From Flavobacterium sp. Leaf82 (GTDB lineage Bacteria > Bacteroidota > Bacteroidia > Flavobacteriales > Flavobacteriaceae), in contig NZ_LMMA01000002.1 in the NCBI RefSeq assembly GCF_001422725.1, positions 81,003 to 145,002 on the forward strand: a stretch of DNA of 64,000 bases. Direction: 5' to 3'. The notes under the pieces are model-generated. The model was not told where the DNA came from. It was given only the letters and a program-made list of their open reading frames with translations, and made no database searches. Numbering within the stretch: position 1 is the stretch's first letter; each line of letters opens with the position of its first letter. The position numbers and the translations under genes were made by a program. This document shows positions 47,364 to 55,884 of the stretch, piece by piece.

Positions 47364-48491
47364 TTACGACAGAATAACAAGGTCAACATTCGATAAAGAA
47401 AGACGATTCAATAAACGTCTGAAAATCGTTGTAGCCAAAATTACTTTAAATAAATTAAAATGCGGTTTCCCGATGCAAACAGTTGTAATTTGTTTTTCCT
47501 CGGTGGCAATCAAAATCGCATCCGCAATATTTTTATGTTCAATTTTAATAACTTCTGCGCCTAGTTGTACAGCCAGTTTAAAGTTATTTATCAAATGACG
47601 TTGTTTGTCTAATGCAATTCTAGTGCTGCTTTCTTTAGGCGTTTCTACATACAAAACATACCAGGATCCGTTGTAATAACTTGCGAGACGAGCCGTTTTT
47701 CTAATAACAATTTTAGCCGTTTTATCATTACTGCTAATACAGGCCAATAGTTTTTCGTGTCTTAAAGCATGGAGTTGAGGAACTTCATTTTCTACTTTTC
47801 GAACCACCTGACTTGCTACTTCTTTTAGAGCTAATTCGCGCAATTGTAAAATCTGATCAGACTTAAAAAAGTTTGCCAAAGCCGTCTGAATTTTATCAGC
47901 CGTATAAATTTTTCCTTCTTTCAAACGGGCAATCAAATCTTCAGAAGTCAAATCGATATTCACGACTTCATCCGCCAATCGCAAAACATTATCCGGAATC
48001 CGTTCCTGAACATCAATTCCTGTAATACGTTTTACATCTTCATTCAAACTCTCAATATGCTGAATATTCACTGCTGAAATCACGTTGATTCCCGCTTCCA
48101 AAATTTCCAGAACATCCTGCCAGCGTTTTTCGTTTTTGCTTCCTTCAATATTTGTGTGTGCCAATTCATCAACAATTACCACTTCGGGTCTAAGGTTGAT
48201 AATCGCCTGAACATCGAGTTCTTCCAGTTCTTTCCCTTTATAGAAAATGGTTCGCCGCGGAATAACGGGCAAACCAGATAAAAGTTCATGCGTTTCCTTT
48301 CGCATATGCGTTTCGATGTAACCAATTTTTACATCAATTCCGTTTTTCAACAACGAATGTGCTTCTTGCAGCATACGGTACGTTTTCCCCACACCGGCGC
48401 TCATCCCAATATAGACCTTAAACTTTCCTTTTCGTGATTTCTGAATTAAATCGAGAAAGTGCTGTGCGTTATTTTCTTTTTCGTCTTTCAT
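47364..48491 (-). CDS. KdpD N-terminal sensor protein (no kinase domain)
   Basis: 375 aa from the ATG at 48491 (MKDEKENNAQHFLDLI); the earlier ATG at 48551 lies within repeat sequence and is less likely. The KdpD N-terminal ATP-binding domain has Walker A IGMSAGVGKTYRML (about residues 26-40) and Walker B VVIVDELAHTN (about 102). A universal-stress-like domain follows (about 235-370, with KLLACISSND). There are no membrane spans and no HisKA or ATPase domain. In E. coli KdpD these are fused to the kinase; here the kinase is the next gene. It acts in K+ or turgor sensing. Confidence 0.9.
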   Translation of the reverse strand: MKDEKENNAQHFLDLIQKSRKGKFKVYIGMSAGVGKTYRMLQEAHSLLKNGIDVKIGYIETHMRKETHELLSGLPVIPRRTIFYKGKELEELDVQAIINLRPEVVIVDELAHTNIEGSKNEKRWQDVLEILEAGINVISAVNIQHIESLNEDVKRITGIDVQERIPDNVLRLADEVVNIDLTSEDLIARLKEGKIYTADKIQTALANFFKSDQILQLRELALKEVASQVVRKVENEVPQLHALRHEKLLACISSNDKTAKIVIRKTARLASYYNGSWYVLYVETPKESSTRIALDKQRHLINNFKLAVQLGAEVIKIEHKNIADAILIATEEKQITTVCIGKPHFNLFKVILATTIFRRLLNRLSLSNVDLVILS

Positions 48492-48536
48492 ATGTTTGTG
48501 TGAAGGTGCTAAGTCACAAAGTTTTTTAATTTTTTT

Positions 48537-48691
48537 AGCCACAGATTTCACAGATTAAAAAGATTATTGAATGGCTTTGTGTAGATTTATTTGCCACGAA
48601 TTCACGAATTATAATTTATCCTATTTTGTAAATAAAAATTCGTGAATTCGTGGCGAAAAAAAAATCCTTTTAATCTGTGCAATCTGTGGCT
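48537..48691. repeat. Nested inverted repeats between porin and kdpD-like genes
   Basis: The outer arms AGCCACAGATTTCACAGATT (from 48537) and AATCTGTGCAATCTGTGGCT (to 48691) differ at few positions. The inner arms GCCACGAATTCACGAATT (from 48593) and AATTCGTGAATTCGTGGC are perfect. The whole can fold into a hairpin of about 150 bases. Confidence 0.75.
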
Positions 48692-48700
48692 TATATTCTT

Positions 48701-49777
48701 CTAAAAGCTAATTGCCAACGAAGTCGTTACAAAAGTATTGGTATCCGTTGGAACGTTATCTTTTGTGAAAATCTGATCTTTACTGGAAAGATTTCTTGCT
48801 TCTAATCTAAACATTACATTATCAGTAACTAAGTAATCAAAGTTACCCGAAAATCCGTAAGTTTTAAAACCATTTGGCGTTTCAGTTGCTATGATAATAC
48901 CTTTTTTATCACTATAATATTCGCCACGAGCGGCAAGCTGAATTTTATCAGTTGGTTTGTATTGCAGAATCAAAACTGGCGAAAACCAAGTGTCGTATTT
49001 ATTACTGTTTTTAGCTGCTTGTTGTGATCCAACATCAAAACCAGCAGTAACATTTGTTTTATCCGTTACTTTAAATTGTCCATAAAAGTTATTAAAATAA
49101 CGCCATTTTTTGTCAATATCCGGTTGTTCATTTCCAACATAAGTACTCCAGTTCAAAACTACTTTGTCCGATGGTTTATACGTAATCTGCGTTCCAAAAG
49201 CTGGCGTTTGATTCCCTTTTACCTTCTCAATACGTTGCCATCCATTTAAGTACATTCCCGCCAAATACCATTTTCCGGATTCAGACGTGTAACCAATTTT
49301 AACTCCCGTTTCATAATAAGGCGAATTTTCAGCCAGAATGCTTCGGGTCAAAGTCTGGCAATCTTTTCCAATCGCACTTTCAAAACCTATATGAGCCGGC
49401 ATAATTCCCGCATCTATCCATAAATTATGGCTTTGCGAGATCTTCACACCAACATTTGCTTCATAGATATTTTTCAATAAACCTTGTTCTGCCGCCATGT
49501 TATATTCGGCGTAAGTTCCGGCCATCAAAGCAAAATTTCCACGAATATTCTCTTTCGAATAATTCACTTTTGCCATACCTAAATTAATATTCACTTCATT
49601 ACTTTTATTAAAATTGTAAAAAAAGCCCGGGCGTGTATGATCTTCCGGTTTTCCAAAATCATAACTATAATAAGTCTCTACATATCCTGAAAATGTAAAC
49701 GGACTTTTTGTTTCTTCCTGAGCGTGTAAATTGCTAAAACCAAAAGCGATTAAAGCGGTAAGTATTATTTTTTTCAT
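48701..49777 (-). CDS. Outer-membrane porin of the kdp locus
   Basis: 358 aa from the ATG at 49777 (MKKIILTALIAFGF), with a signal peptide ending in LHAQ. The mature protein is rich in alternating aromatic/polar strands, e.g. GYVETYYSYDFGK, MAKVNYSKENIRG and LAARGEYYSDKKG, and ends with Phe (LAISF), as for an outer-membrane beta-barrel of the putative OmpL/OprP-like porin kind. It is located between kdpC and the KdpD-like gene, which suggests K+ entry across the outer membrane. Its ion specificity is inferred from context. Confidence 0.85.
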   Translation of the reverse strand: MKKIILTALIAFGFSNLHAQEETKSPFTFSGYVETYYSYDFGKPEDHTRPGFFYNFNKSNEVNINLGMAKVNYSKENIRGNFALMAGTYAEYNMAAEQGLLKNIYEANVGVKISQSHNLWIDAGIMPAHIGFESAIGKDCQTLTRSILAENSPYYETGVKIGYTSESGKWYLAGMYLNGWQRIEKVKGNQTPAFGTQITYKPSDKVVLNWSTYVGNEQPDIDKKWRYFNNFYGQFKVTDKTNVTAGFDVGSQQAAKNSNKYDTWFSPVLILQYKPTDKIQLAARGEYYSDKKGIIIATETPNGFKTYGFSGNFDYLVTDNVMFRLEARNLSSKDQIFTKDNVPTDTNTFVTTSLAISF

Positions 49778-49863
49778 TTTATTAGTCATTGCTAGGAGAG
49801 ACCTGTTTGCCGTGGCGAAAGCAATCTCATCCTCATTAGGTTATTTATTTTTGTAGATTTTTT

Positions 49864-49945
49864 AGGAGCTATTTCCCGCTATCCGTTTCAATCTTTTACT
49901 TTTTAAAGAAAAAAGTAAAAGGATTTCCACTACTATCGGGGCTAG
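49864..49945. repeat. Dispersed element with variable hairpin, copy 1
   Basis: The conserved left end AGGAGCTATTTCCCGCTATC and right end AAAGGATTTCCACTACTATC flank a stem of TTTTAC/GTAAAA type. Copy 2 is at 63273-63352 with the same ends and another stem sequence. Confidence 0.8.
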
Positions 49946-50033
49946 AGATTTGGGGTAAAAAAGGGCATTTATTATCCTAACAGGTTTTTACAACCTGCTA
50001 GGTATTTAATTTTAAGTTTCAGTTTACGCTCTG

Positions 50034-50125
50034 TTTGTCATTGCGAGGAACGAAGCAACCACATTTGCAAAGTCAACTTAATGTATAATTGTTAGTGAGG
50101 TTGCTTCGTTCCTCGCAATGACAAA
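50034..50125. repeat. 27-bp perfect inverted repeat, kdpC-porin gap
   Basis: The arms 50034-50060 and 50099-50125 are complementary over 27 positions; the core is CATTGCGAGGAACGAAGCAA. The gap 49778-50199 holds this repeat, copy 1 of the dispersed element (49864-49945) and the 50145-50190 hairpin, with no gene. Confidence 0.85.
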
Positions 50126-50144
50126 ACAGGCGAAAATCTTTGTC

Positions 50145-50190
50145 AAACCCGACAGGTTTTTAATCCCCAGGCTTCGGGACTGTCGGGTTT
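50145..50190 (-). terminator. Hairpin directly after kdpC
   Basis: AAACCCGACAG (50145-50155) and CTGTCGGGTTT (50180-50190) form an 11-bp perfect stem 10 bp after the kdpC stop. The T-run on the minus strand is short. It may end or weaken transcription before the porin. Confidence 0.6.
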
Positions 50191-50199
50191 AAAAACGTA

Positions 50200-50751
50200 C
50201 TACTTCAATTGATCAAGCGCAACATTCAATTCCAAAACATTAACTGTTTCAGGTCCCATAACAGCCGTATTAATTTTACCTTCAACCAAAGCTTTTACTT
50301 TAGCTTCATCCAATTTTCTTTCTTTGGCAACACGTTTCACCTGAATCAAAGCACCTTGTGGAGAAATATTTGGATCTAATCCACTTCCTGAAGCAGTCAC
50401 TATATCTGATGGAATTTCAGATTTTTTCAAATAAGGGTGGACAACTAAAAACGTATCAATTCTTTTTTGAACCAAAGCTAGATATTCAGCATTACTTGGC
50501 CCTTTGTTACTTCCGGCACTTCCAGCCGCATTATAATCAACAGCCGAAGGTCTTCCCCAGAAATAATTCGACTTATCGAATTTCTGACCTATTTTTTGGT
50601 AACCAACTACTTTTCCGTTAACCGAAATAGTTTCTCCTTTTCCGTGATTAGGAGCAAATTGTGCAATTCCGTAAATCGCAAGAGGATAAATAACTGCAAA
50701 TAAGATTACGGTAAGCAGTGTAAGTTTTACTATTGAAAATATTGTTTTCAT
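50200..50751 (-). CDS. kdpC: K+-transporting ATPase subunit KdpC
   Basis: Single-span subunit that stabilises the KdpFABC complex and increases ATP affinity. The 183-aa product has one N-terminal membrane helix (about residues 8-28, LTLLTVILFAVIYPLAIYG). Family motifs SNYFWGRPSAVDYNAAGSAG (about 61-80) and the DIVTASGSGLDPNISP segment are present. It is the fourth gene of the kdpFABC order, 169 bp after kdpB. Confidence 0.96.
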   Translation of the reverse strand: MKTIFSIVKLTLLTVILFAVIYPLAIYGIAQFAPNHGKGETISVNGKVVGYQKIGQKFDKSNYFWGRPSAVDYNAAGSAGSNKGPSNAEYLALVQKRIDTFLVVHPYLKKSEIPSDIVTASGSGLDPNISPQGALIQVKRVAKERKLDEAKVKALVEGKINTAVMGPETVNVLELNVALDQLK

Positions 50752-50761
50752 TTTTTTTGAG

Positions 50762-50897
50762 ATTCTAAGGGACTAAGTTGCTAAGGTTCTAAGTTTTTTT
50801 CTAGAAGCTTAGTAAGCATAAGTCATGTTTTTAATTTAATTTTTTTAAGTTTTCTGGATTTTACGATTCTAAGAGAAAAACCTTAGTCCCTTAGAAT
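50762..50897. repeat. Inverted repeat in the kdpB-kdpC gap
   Basis: ATTCTAAGGGACTAAG (50762-50777) and CTTAGTCCCTTAGAAT (50882-50897) are a perfect 16-bp pair, with related CTAAGGTTCTAAG words inside. The pair spans almost the whole 169-bp gap. Confidence 0.8.
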
Positions 50898-50920
50898 CTT
50901 AGCATCTCAGAACCTTACAT

Positions 50921-52954
50921 TTACATAAATAAGGCTACGAGTAAATCAATTAATTTAATTCCGATAAAAGGGACAATCAATCCACCTAAACCATAAATCA
51001 ATAAATTTCTTTTTAGGATTGCGCTTGCACCAATTGGTTTATAATCTACTCCTCTCAATGCTAACGGAATCAATATCGGAATGATGATTGCATTAAAAAT
51101 TACCGCTGATAAAATGGCACTTTCAGGACTATGCAAACGCATGATATTCAATCCTTCAAGCGCAGGAATCGCAGTAATAAAAAGAGCAGGAACAATAGCA
51201 AAATATTTCGCAACGTCATTTGCAATAGAAAAAGTAGTTAAAGTACCTCGAGTCATTAAAAGTTGTTTCCCAATTTCGATAATCTCAATTAATTTGGTTG
51301 GGTCATTATCAAGATCGACCATATTTCCGGCTTCTTTCGCAGCCTGAGTTCCGCTGTTCATGGCAACACCCACATTGGCTTGCGCAAGGGCAGGAGCATC
51401 GTTCGTTCCATCACCCATCATGGCAACAAGTTTACCCAAGTTTTGTTCATTTTTGATGTAGTTCATTTTATCCTCAGGTTTCGCTTCGGCAATAAAATCA
51501 TCAACACCGGCAGCTTCCGCAATAAATTTCGCCGTAAGCGGATTATCTCCGGTAACCATCACCGTTTTCACACCCATTTTTCTCAATCGGTCAAAACGTT
51601 CTTTCATTCCTGTTTTAATGATATCCTGCAATTCGATAACACCTTGAACCTGATCGTTTTTAATTACAACCAATGGCGTTCCTCCTTTAGACGAAATATC
51701 GATTACTTTTTGAGCAGTATCTTCAGGAAAACTATTTCCGGCTTGTTTTGCAATATTTTTTGCAGCATCCTGAGCTCCTTTTCTAATATTAGTTCCGTCT
51801 TTTAAGATAACTCCGGAAGTTCTGGTTTCAGCGGTAAATTTGATTAAAGTAGCACCTTCAATTGATAATTTATTGGCAGTTTCGGCACCTGCCAGTTCCA
51901 CGATACTTTTCCCTTCCGGAGTGTCATCTGCTAGTGAACTTAACACAGCAGACTTTATAAAATCTTCTTCGGTAACACCTTTTGCAGGATAAAAATTTGT
52001 TGCTTTTCGGTTTCCAATTGTGATTGTTCCGGTTTTGTCTAGAAGCAATACATCAATATCTCCGGCAGTTTCTACCGCTTTTCCGGATTTTGTAATTACG
52101 TTAGCACGCAACGCTCTGTCCATTCCCGCAATACCAATTGCTGATAATAAACCACCAATTGTCGTTGGAATCAAACAAACGAATAGTGCAATAAAAGCTG
52201 CAATCGTGATAGGCGCATTTGCATAGTCGGCAAACGGTTTTAGCGTAACGCACACAATCACGAAGATTAAAGTAAATGCAGCTAATAGAATCGTTAAGGC
52301 AATTTCGTTTGGTGTTTTCTGACGGCTTGCACCTTCAACCAAAGCAATCATTTTGTCTAAGAAGCTTTCGCCAGGTTCAGAGGTTACGATTACTTTAATT
52401 TTATCAGATAATACTTTTGTACCTCCGGTTACAGATGATTTATCACCACCAGCTTCTCTGATTACCGGAGCACTTTCTCCAGTAATAGCACTTTCGTCTA
52501 TAGTTGCTAAACCTTCGATAATTTCACCATCAGTTGCAATTAAATCGCCTGATTCGCAAACGAAAATATCTCCTTTTTTCAATTCAGATGAACTGATATT
52601 TTTAATTTCTCCGTTAGGCAAAATTTGTCTTGCCGGAGTTTCTTCACGTGTTTTTCTTAAACTATCCGCTTGTGCTTTTCCTCTTGCTTCGGCAATTGCT
52701 TCGGCAAAATTGGCAAACAACAGTGTTGCAAGTAAAATTAAGAACACAATTAAATTATAAGTAAAACTACCTTGGTCAGTTGCTCCCATTAATATAGAAA
52801 CACAAACAGCAAACATAATGGCAGTTCCTATTTCTACGGTAAACATTACCGGATTTTTGATCATCATTTTTGGATTCAGCTTCACAAAAGATTGCACTAA
52901 AGCTTCTTTTACTTGCTTACTTTCAAACAACGATGTGGATTTATTAGTTGTCAT
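50921..52954 (-). CDS. kdpB: K+-transporting ATPase subunit KdpB
   Basis: P-type ATPase catalytic subunit of the Kdp high-affinity K+ pump. It is 677 aa, the family length. The phosphorylation motif DKTGTIT is at about residue 305, with TGES (about 157) in the actuator domain and [14 protein letters not shown] (about 515) closing the P domain. Seven hydrophobic spans are predicted. It follows kdpA by 184 bp, a gap that also carries an inverted repeat. Confidence 0.98.
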   Translation of the reverse strand: MTTNKSTSLFESKQVKEALVQSFVKLNPKMMIKNPVMFTVEIGTAIMFAVCVSILMGATDQGSFTYNLIVFLILLATLLFANFAEAIAEARGKAQADSLRKTREETPARQILPNGEIKNISSSELKKGDIFVCESGDLIATDGEIIEGLATIDESAITGESAPVIREAGGDKSSVTGGTKVLSDKIKVIVTSEPGESFLDKMIALVEGASRQKTPNEIALTILLAAFTLIFVIVCVTLKPFADYANAPITIAAFIALFVCLIPTTIGGLLSAIGIAGMDRALRANVITKSGKAVETAGDIDVLLLDKTGTITIGNRKATNFYPAKGVTEEDFIKSAVLSSLADDTPEGKSIVELAGAETANKLSIEGATLIKFTAETRTSGVILKDGTNIRKGAQDAAKNIAKQAGNSFPEDTAQKVIDISSKGGTPLVVIKNDQVQGVIELQDIIKTGMKERFDRLRKMGVKTVMVTGDNPLTAKFIAEAAGVDDFIAEAKPEDKMNYIKNEQNLGKLVAMMGDGTNDAPALAQANVGVAMNSGTQAAKEAGNMVDLDNDPTKLIEIIEIGKQLLMTRGTLTTFSIANDVAKYFAIVPALFITAIPALEGLNIMRLHSPESAILSAVIFNAIIIPILIPLALRGVDYKPIGASAILKRNLLIYGLGGLIVPFIGIKLIDLLVALFM

Positions 52955-52995
52955 TTTTTTATATTATTTTGTTTGACTAAATAATTCTTAAACAA

Positions 52996-53116
52996 ATAGA
53001 AACATAGATTTTCTTTTTGAGATGAAGGCGTTTCACTTTCATACATTCAAATAGCTAAGTGAGAAAACTAGTTTTTTGCAATACTCTTTTTGTATATTTT
53101 ATTTCTATGTTTCTAT
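52996..53116. repeat. Inverted repeat in the kdpA-kdpB gap
   Basis: ATAGAAACATAGA (52996-53008) and TCTATGTTTCTAT (53104-53116) are perfect 13-bp arms of a pair that spans the 184-bp gap. Confidence 0.7.
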
Positions 53117-53138
53117 GTGTTCAAAATATTCAGCATTT

Positions 53139-54860
53139 TTATTTTAAAGTAAAATATTCGGCTAAAGGTCCAAGTGCCAACGCTGGGAAGAATGATAAAG
53201 CGGCTATAATTGCGATTACGGCAAAAACCATTATTCCAAAAATAGAAGTGTCGGTTTTTAAAGTTCCTGCACTTTCAGGAATGTATTTTTTATTAGCCAA
53301 TAATCCTGCAATTGCCAATGGCCCAACGATAGGAATAAAACGACTCAACAGCAACACAATTCCTGTAGTAATATTCCAAAACGGATTGTTATCACCCAAA
53401 CCTTCAAAACCAGAACCATTATTGGCAGCGCTCGAAGTATATTCATATAACATTTCAGAGAATCCGTGGTGTCCGGGATTGTTTAACCAGCCTGTTGCGT
53501 TTCCGCTAAACCAATACCCCATTGCAGTATCGTTTGCAGCAAAATAAGAAGCCAAAGCGGTACCTGATAATATTAATAAAGGGTGAAGAATTGCGATAAA
53601 AGCTGCAATTTTAACTTCCCGCGCTTCGATTTTCTTTCCTAAAAATTCAGGAGTTCGACCAACCATTAATCCGGAAATAAATACAGCCAGAATAATGAAA
53701 ATGTAGAAGTTCAAAATACCAACACCACAACCGCCATAAAACGCATTGACCATCATGGCAAGCAATTCCATTGCTCCGGAAACCGGCATTGAACTATCGT
53801 GCATACTATTTACAGAACCTGTAGAAATTACGGTTGTGGCAATGCTCCAGAAACCTGAAACCGCTGGTCCAAACCGAACTTCTTTTCCTTCCATCGCTCC
53901 GGTTGCTTGAGCAATTCCCATTTTCTCGATAGCTGGATTTCCGTTCATTTCCGTCATCATTGTTGGAATAACAAGTAATAAGAAACCAATCGTCATTACT
54001 CCAAAAATTACGTATGATAATTTCTTTTTCTTTAGATAAAAACCTAAAGCAAAAATCATCGCAAACGGAACAATTAATTGTGACCAAAGCTCTACAGCAT
54101 TGGTAAAATAAGTTGGGTTTTCTAACGGATGCGCTGAGTTGGCTCCAAAAAATCCACCACCATTTGTACCTAAATGTTTAATGGCTATAAAAGCAGCAGC
54201 AGGTCCGCGGGAAACATCAACGTGATCACCTTGTAAAGTTGTGATAGAATCTTTGCTGTCAAAATCCATCGGAGTACCGCTGAATGCTAATATAGTAGCA
54301 ACAATTACTGAAAGTGGTAATAATATACGTGTACAGCTTTTGATGAAATAGTTGTAGAAATTCCCCAATTTATCTGTAGTTCTCTCTTTCATTGCAGTAA
54401 AAATCATCGCCGCCGCCGCCATACCGACACCAGCAGAAACAAATTGCAAGAACATCAGGAACATTTGTGATAGGTAAGAAACTCCGCTTTCACCTGAATA
54501 ATGCTGTAAGTTACAGTTTACTACGAACGAAATGGCGGTGTTAAAAGCTAAATCCGGTGACATTGATGGATTGTTATCAGGATTTAGAAACAACGATCCC
54601 TGAAATAGTAAGACAAAAAAGCAAAGAAAGAACCAAATCATGTTGATACTTAAAAGTGCTTTTAAGTATTGTTTCCAGTTCATTTCTTCAGTGGAATTAA
54701 TACCACTGATTTTAAAAATAAATTTTTCAATTGGATTGAAAATCGGATCAAAAAGTGTTTTATCTCCTAAATAAACTTTAGCGATATATTTTCCTAACGG
54801 AATGGCTAAAACTATCGAAACGATAAAAATACTGATGACGCCTAGTAATTCTGTGTTCAT
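53139..54860 (-). CDS. kdpA: K+-transporting ATPase subunit KdpA
   Basis: Channel-like K+-binding subunit of KdpFABC. It is 573 aa with about ten membrane helices. Selectivity-filter regions are visible: SFVVNCNLQHYSGE (about residues 112-125), LGTNGGGFFGANSAHPLENP (about 232-251) and GILNFYIF with flanking glycines. The start is ATG at 54860 (MNTELLGVISIF). It lies 107 bp after kdpF. Confidence 0.97.
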   Translation of the reverse strand: MNTELLGVISIFIVSIVLAIPLGKYIAKVYLGDKTLFDPIFNPIEKFIFKISGINSTEEMNWKQYLKALLSINMIWFFLCFFVLLFQGSLFLNPDNNPSMSPDLAFNTAISFVVNCNLQHYSGESGVSYLSQMFLMFLQFVSAGVGMAAAAMIFTAMKERTTDKLGNFYNYFIKSCTRILLPLSVIVATILAFSGTPMDFDSKDSITTLQGDHVDVSRGPAAAFIAIKHLGTNGGGFFGANSAHPLENPTYFTNAVELWSQLIVPFAMIFALGFYLKKKKLSYVIFGVMTIGFLLLVIPTMMTEMNGNPAIEKMGIAQATGAMEGKEVRFGPAVSGFWSIATTVISTGSVNSMHDSSMPVSGAMELLAMMVNAFYGGCGVGILNFYIFIILAVFISGLMVGRTPEFLGKKIEAREVKIAAFIAILHPLLILSGTALASYFAANDTAMGYWFSGNATGWLNNPGHHGFSEMLYEYTSSAANNGSGFEGLGDNNPFWNITTGIVLLLSRFIPIVGPLAIAGLLANKKYIPESAGTLKTDTSIFGIMVFAVIAIIAALSFFPALALGPLAEYFTLK

Positions 54861-54967
54861 AATTTTGATATTATTTTTGTTGTGAAATGTGAATTGTAAA
54901 ATGAAAGAAGTAAATGAGTTTGAGATATATTCCTAACTTTTGACTTATAACATTTAACTCTACATTC

Positions 54968-55045
54968 TTAAAATTTTTCAGGTTTAATTAATACATAAAC
55001 CAAATAGCCAAAAACGGCGATGGAAACAATAAATAGTGCAGTCAT
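54968..55045 (-). CDS. kdpF: K+-transporting ATPase subunit KdpF
   Basis: 25-aa membrane peptide that stabilises the KdpABC complex. It is a single hydrophobic helix: MTALFIVSIAVFGYLVYVL then IKPEKF and stop. The LIKPEKF end is the KdpF signature. The start is ATG at 55045, three bases after the stop of a further small ORF. Its size and place before kdpA fit. Confidence 0.9.
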   Translation of the reverse strand: MTALFIVSIAVFGYLVYVLIKPEKF

Positions 55046-55048
55046 GAT

Positions 55049-55135
55049 TTAGATTTTTTCAAAAAATTCAACTGATTTAAAACAAATCGCAAACAACACG
55101 ACGGCTAATGCGAGTAAAAGAAAAGTGATTAACAT
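55049..55135 (-). CDS. 28-aa membrane peptide upstream of kdpF
   Basis: An ATG (55135) to TAA frame encodes MLITFLLLALAVVLFAICF then KSVEFFEKI. It has one hydrophobic helix (about residues 2-19) and a charged C-terminus, the same build as KdpF but without its motif. It sits three bases upstream of the kdpF start, which implies coupled translation. It is too short for most gene finders. It is unknown whether it is a second KdpF-like subunit or a leader peptide. Confidence 0.6.
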   Translation of the reverse strand: MLITFLLLALAVVLFAICFKSVEFFEKI

Positions 55136-55157
55136 AGGTTTTTATTTTAGATTTTAG

Positions 55158-55173
55158 TCCCGAAGCCTCGGGA
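55158..55173. repeat. Single copy of TCCCGAAGCCTCGGGA word
   Basis: This palindromic word also forms the core of the 45372-45511 inverted repeat and recurs in part at 50165-50180. It lies between the 93-aa gene and the small membrane ORF. Confidence 0.6.
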
Positions 55174-55228
55174 TTGATTTTAGATTTAAAATTTTAGCGA
55201 TTAACCGATTAAACAATTAACCGATTAA

Positions 55229-55510
55229 TTATACTCCCGAAGTATTAACTTGCTTGATATATTCTGCTTTTAGCGTTTGAGGAAAAAGATGGGAGATATT
55301 GCAGTGACGAACTTCCATAAAAGAAGAAACCGAGAAAACGTACACATTAGAAATGGCGTTTTTAGTTTCGATACTTCCGGTAATAAAAAGGCGTTCAGCA
55401 AGTGCCAGACATTTTTTTGCACGGACGATGTTACCAGAAACAATAGATTTTTTAGTAATATCAGCAAAACGTTCCGCTTGTTTGTAGATTGAAGTGACTT
55501 GATTTTTCAT
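55229..55510 (-). CDS. Conserved small helical protein upstream of kdp
   Basis: 93 aa, predicted helical, no signal peptide or membrane span. The N-terminal half has regular helices (VTSIYKQAERFADITKKSI and KKCLALAERLF). The C-terminal half includes VFSVSSFMEVRHCNISHLFP. I do not recognise the family. It precedes the small membrane ORF, kdpF and kdpA by 93 bp on the same strand, and its own upstream region carries the only visible control signals. A regulatory or accessory role in K+ uptake is guessed from position. Confidence 0.7.
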   Translation of the reverse strand: MKNQVTSIYKQAERFADITKKSIVSGNIVRAKKCLALAERLFITGSIETKNAISNVYVFSVSSFMEVRHCNISHLFPQTLKAEYIKQVNTSGV

Positions 55511-55539
55511 GAGATGAATTTTTATGTTCTTCCCACTAA

Positions 55540-55620
55540 TGCCAAAAGTCAGACCGAAAAACAGTAATTATTGGTAAGGTGTTGTCAATAAAAGGATTGC
55601 GGGTTTGTGCCAAAAATCAG
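55540..55620 (-). promoter_or_regulatory. Two CTGAYTTTTGGCA direct repeats before the kdp operon
   Basis: On the minus strand CTGATTTTTGGCA (55620-55608) and CTGACTTTTGGCA (55552-55540) match at 12 of 13 positions and are 68 bp apart. Both contain TTGGCA, the -24 half of a sigma54 promoter. The first continues to a GC only nine bases after the GG (consensus ten); the second lacks a good -12. They may be activator sites or an imperfect sigma54 promoter. Confidence 0.4.
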
Positions 55621-55624
55621 GCAT

Positions 55625-55656
55625 AAAAAAAGCCTATCAAAATGATAAGCTTTTAT
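55625..55656. terminator. Terminator after the sigma54 regulator gene
   Basis: AAAGCCTATCA pairs with TGATAAGCTTT with a bulged C and A, around a 3-4 base loop, with A and T runs on both sides. It separates the regulator gene from the kdp promoter region. Confidence 0.65.
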
Positions 55657-55692
55657 TGAAATGATAGGTATTAGAATTCATATTATGAATTT

Positions 55693-55809
55693 TAAAAGTC
55701 CCAGCGGGACGATATATTTATAGAAAATGATCAATTCGCATGTATTAAAAGCCCCAGCGGGGTGATATAGTTTTTGAATTATATAGGTGTCGCTCCGCTG
55801 GAGCTTTTC
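55693..55809. repeat. Cluster of three CCC-AGC-GGG hairpin words
   Basis: TTAAAAGTCCCAGCGGGACGATAT-type words lie at 55693-55716 and 55745-55768, and an inverted relative TCGCTCCGCTGGAGCTTTT at 55791-55809. A related AAAAGTCCCGTAGGGACGAT is in the 45.4 kb repeat. Confidence 0.7.
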
Positions 55810-55884
55810 ATCATTGGCAATAAATATCTATAAATATGACGCTTCTCTGAAGCTTTAAAAATTGAATTTGAAATTTAAATACTA

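Noticed and set aside
51380..51805. 141-codon plus-strand frame within kdpB
   Set aside because: Antisense shadow of the P-type ATPase gene, rich in unlikely residue runs.
44232..55809. CRISPR array from the many repeats
   Set aside because: The repeats are inverted pairs of different families without regular spacers, and no cas gene is present.
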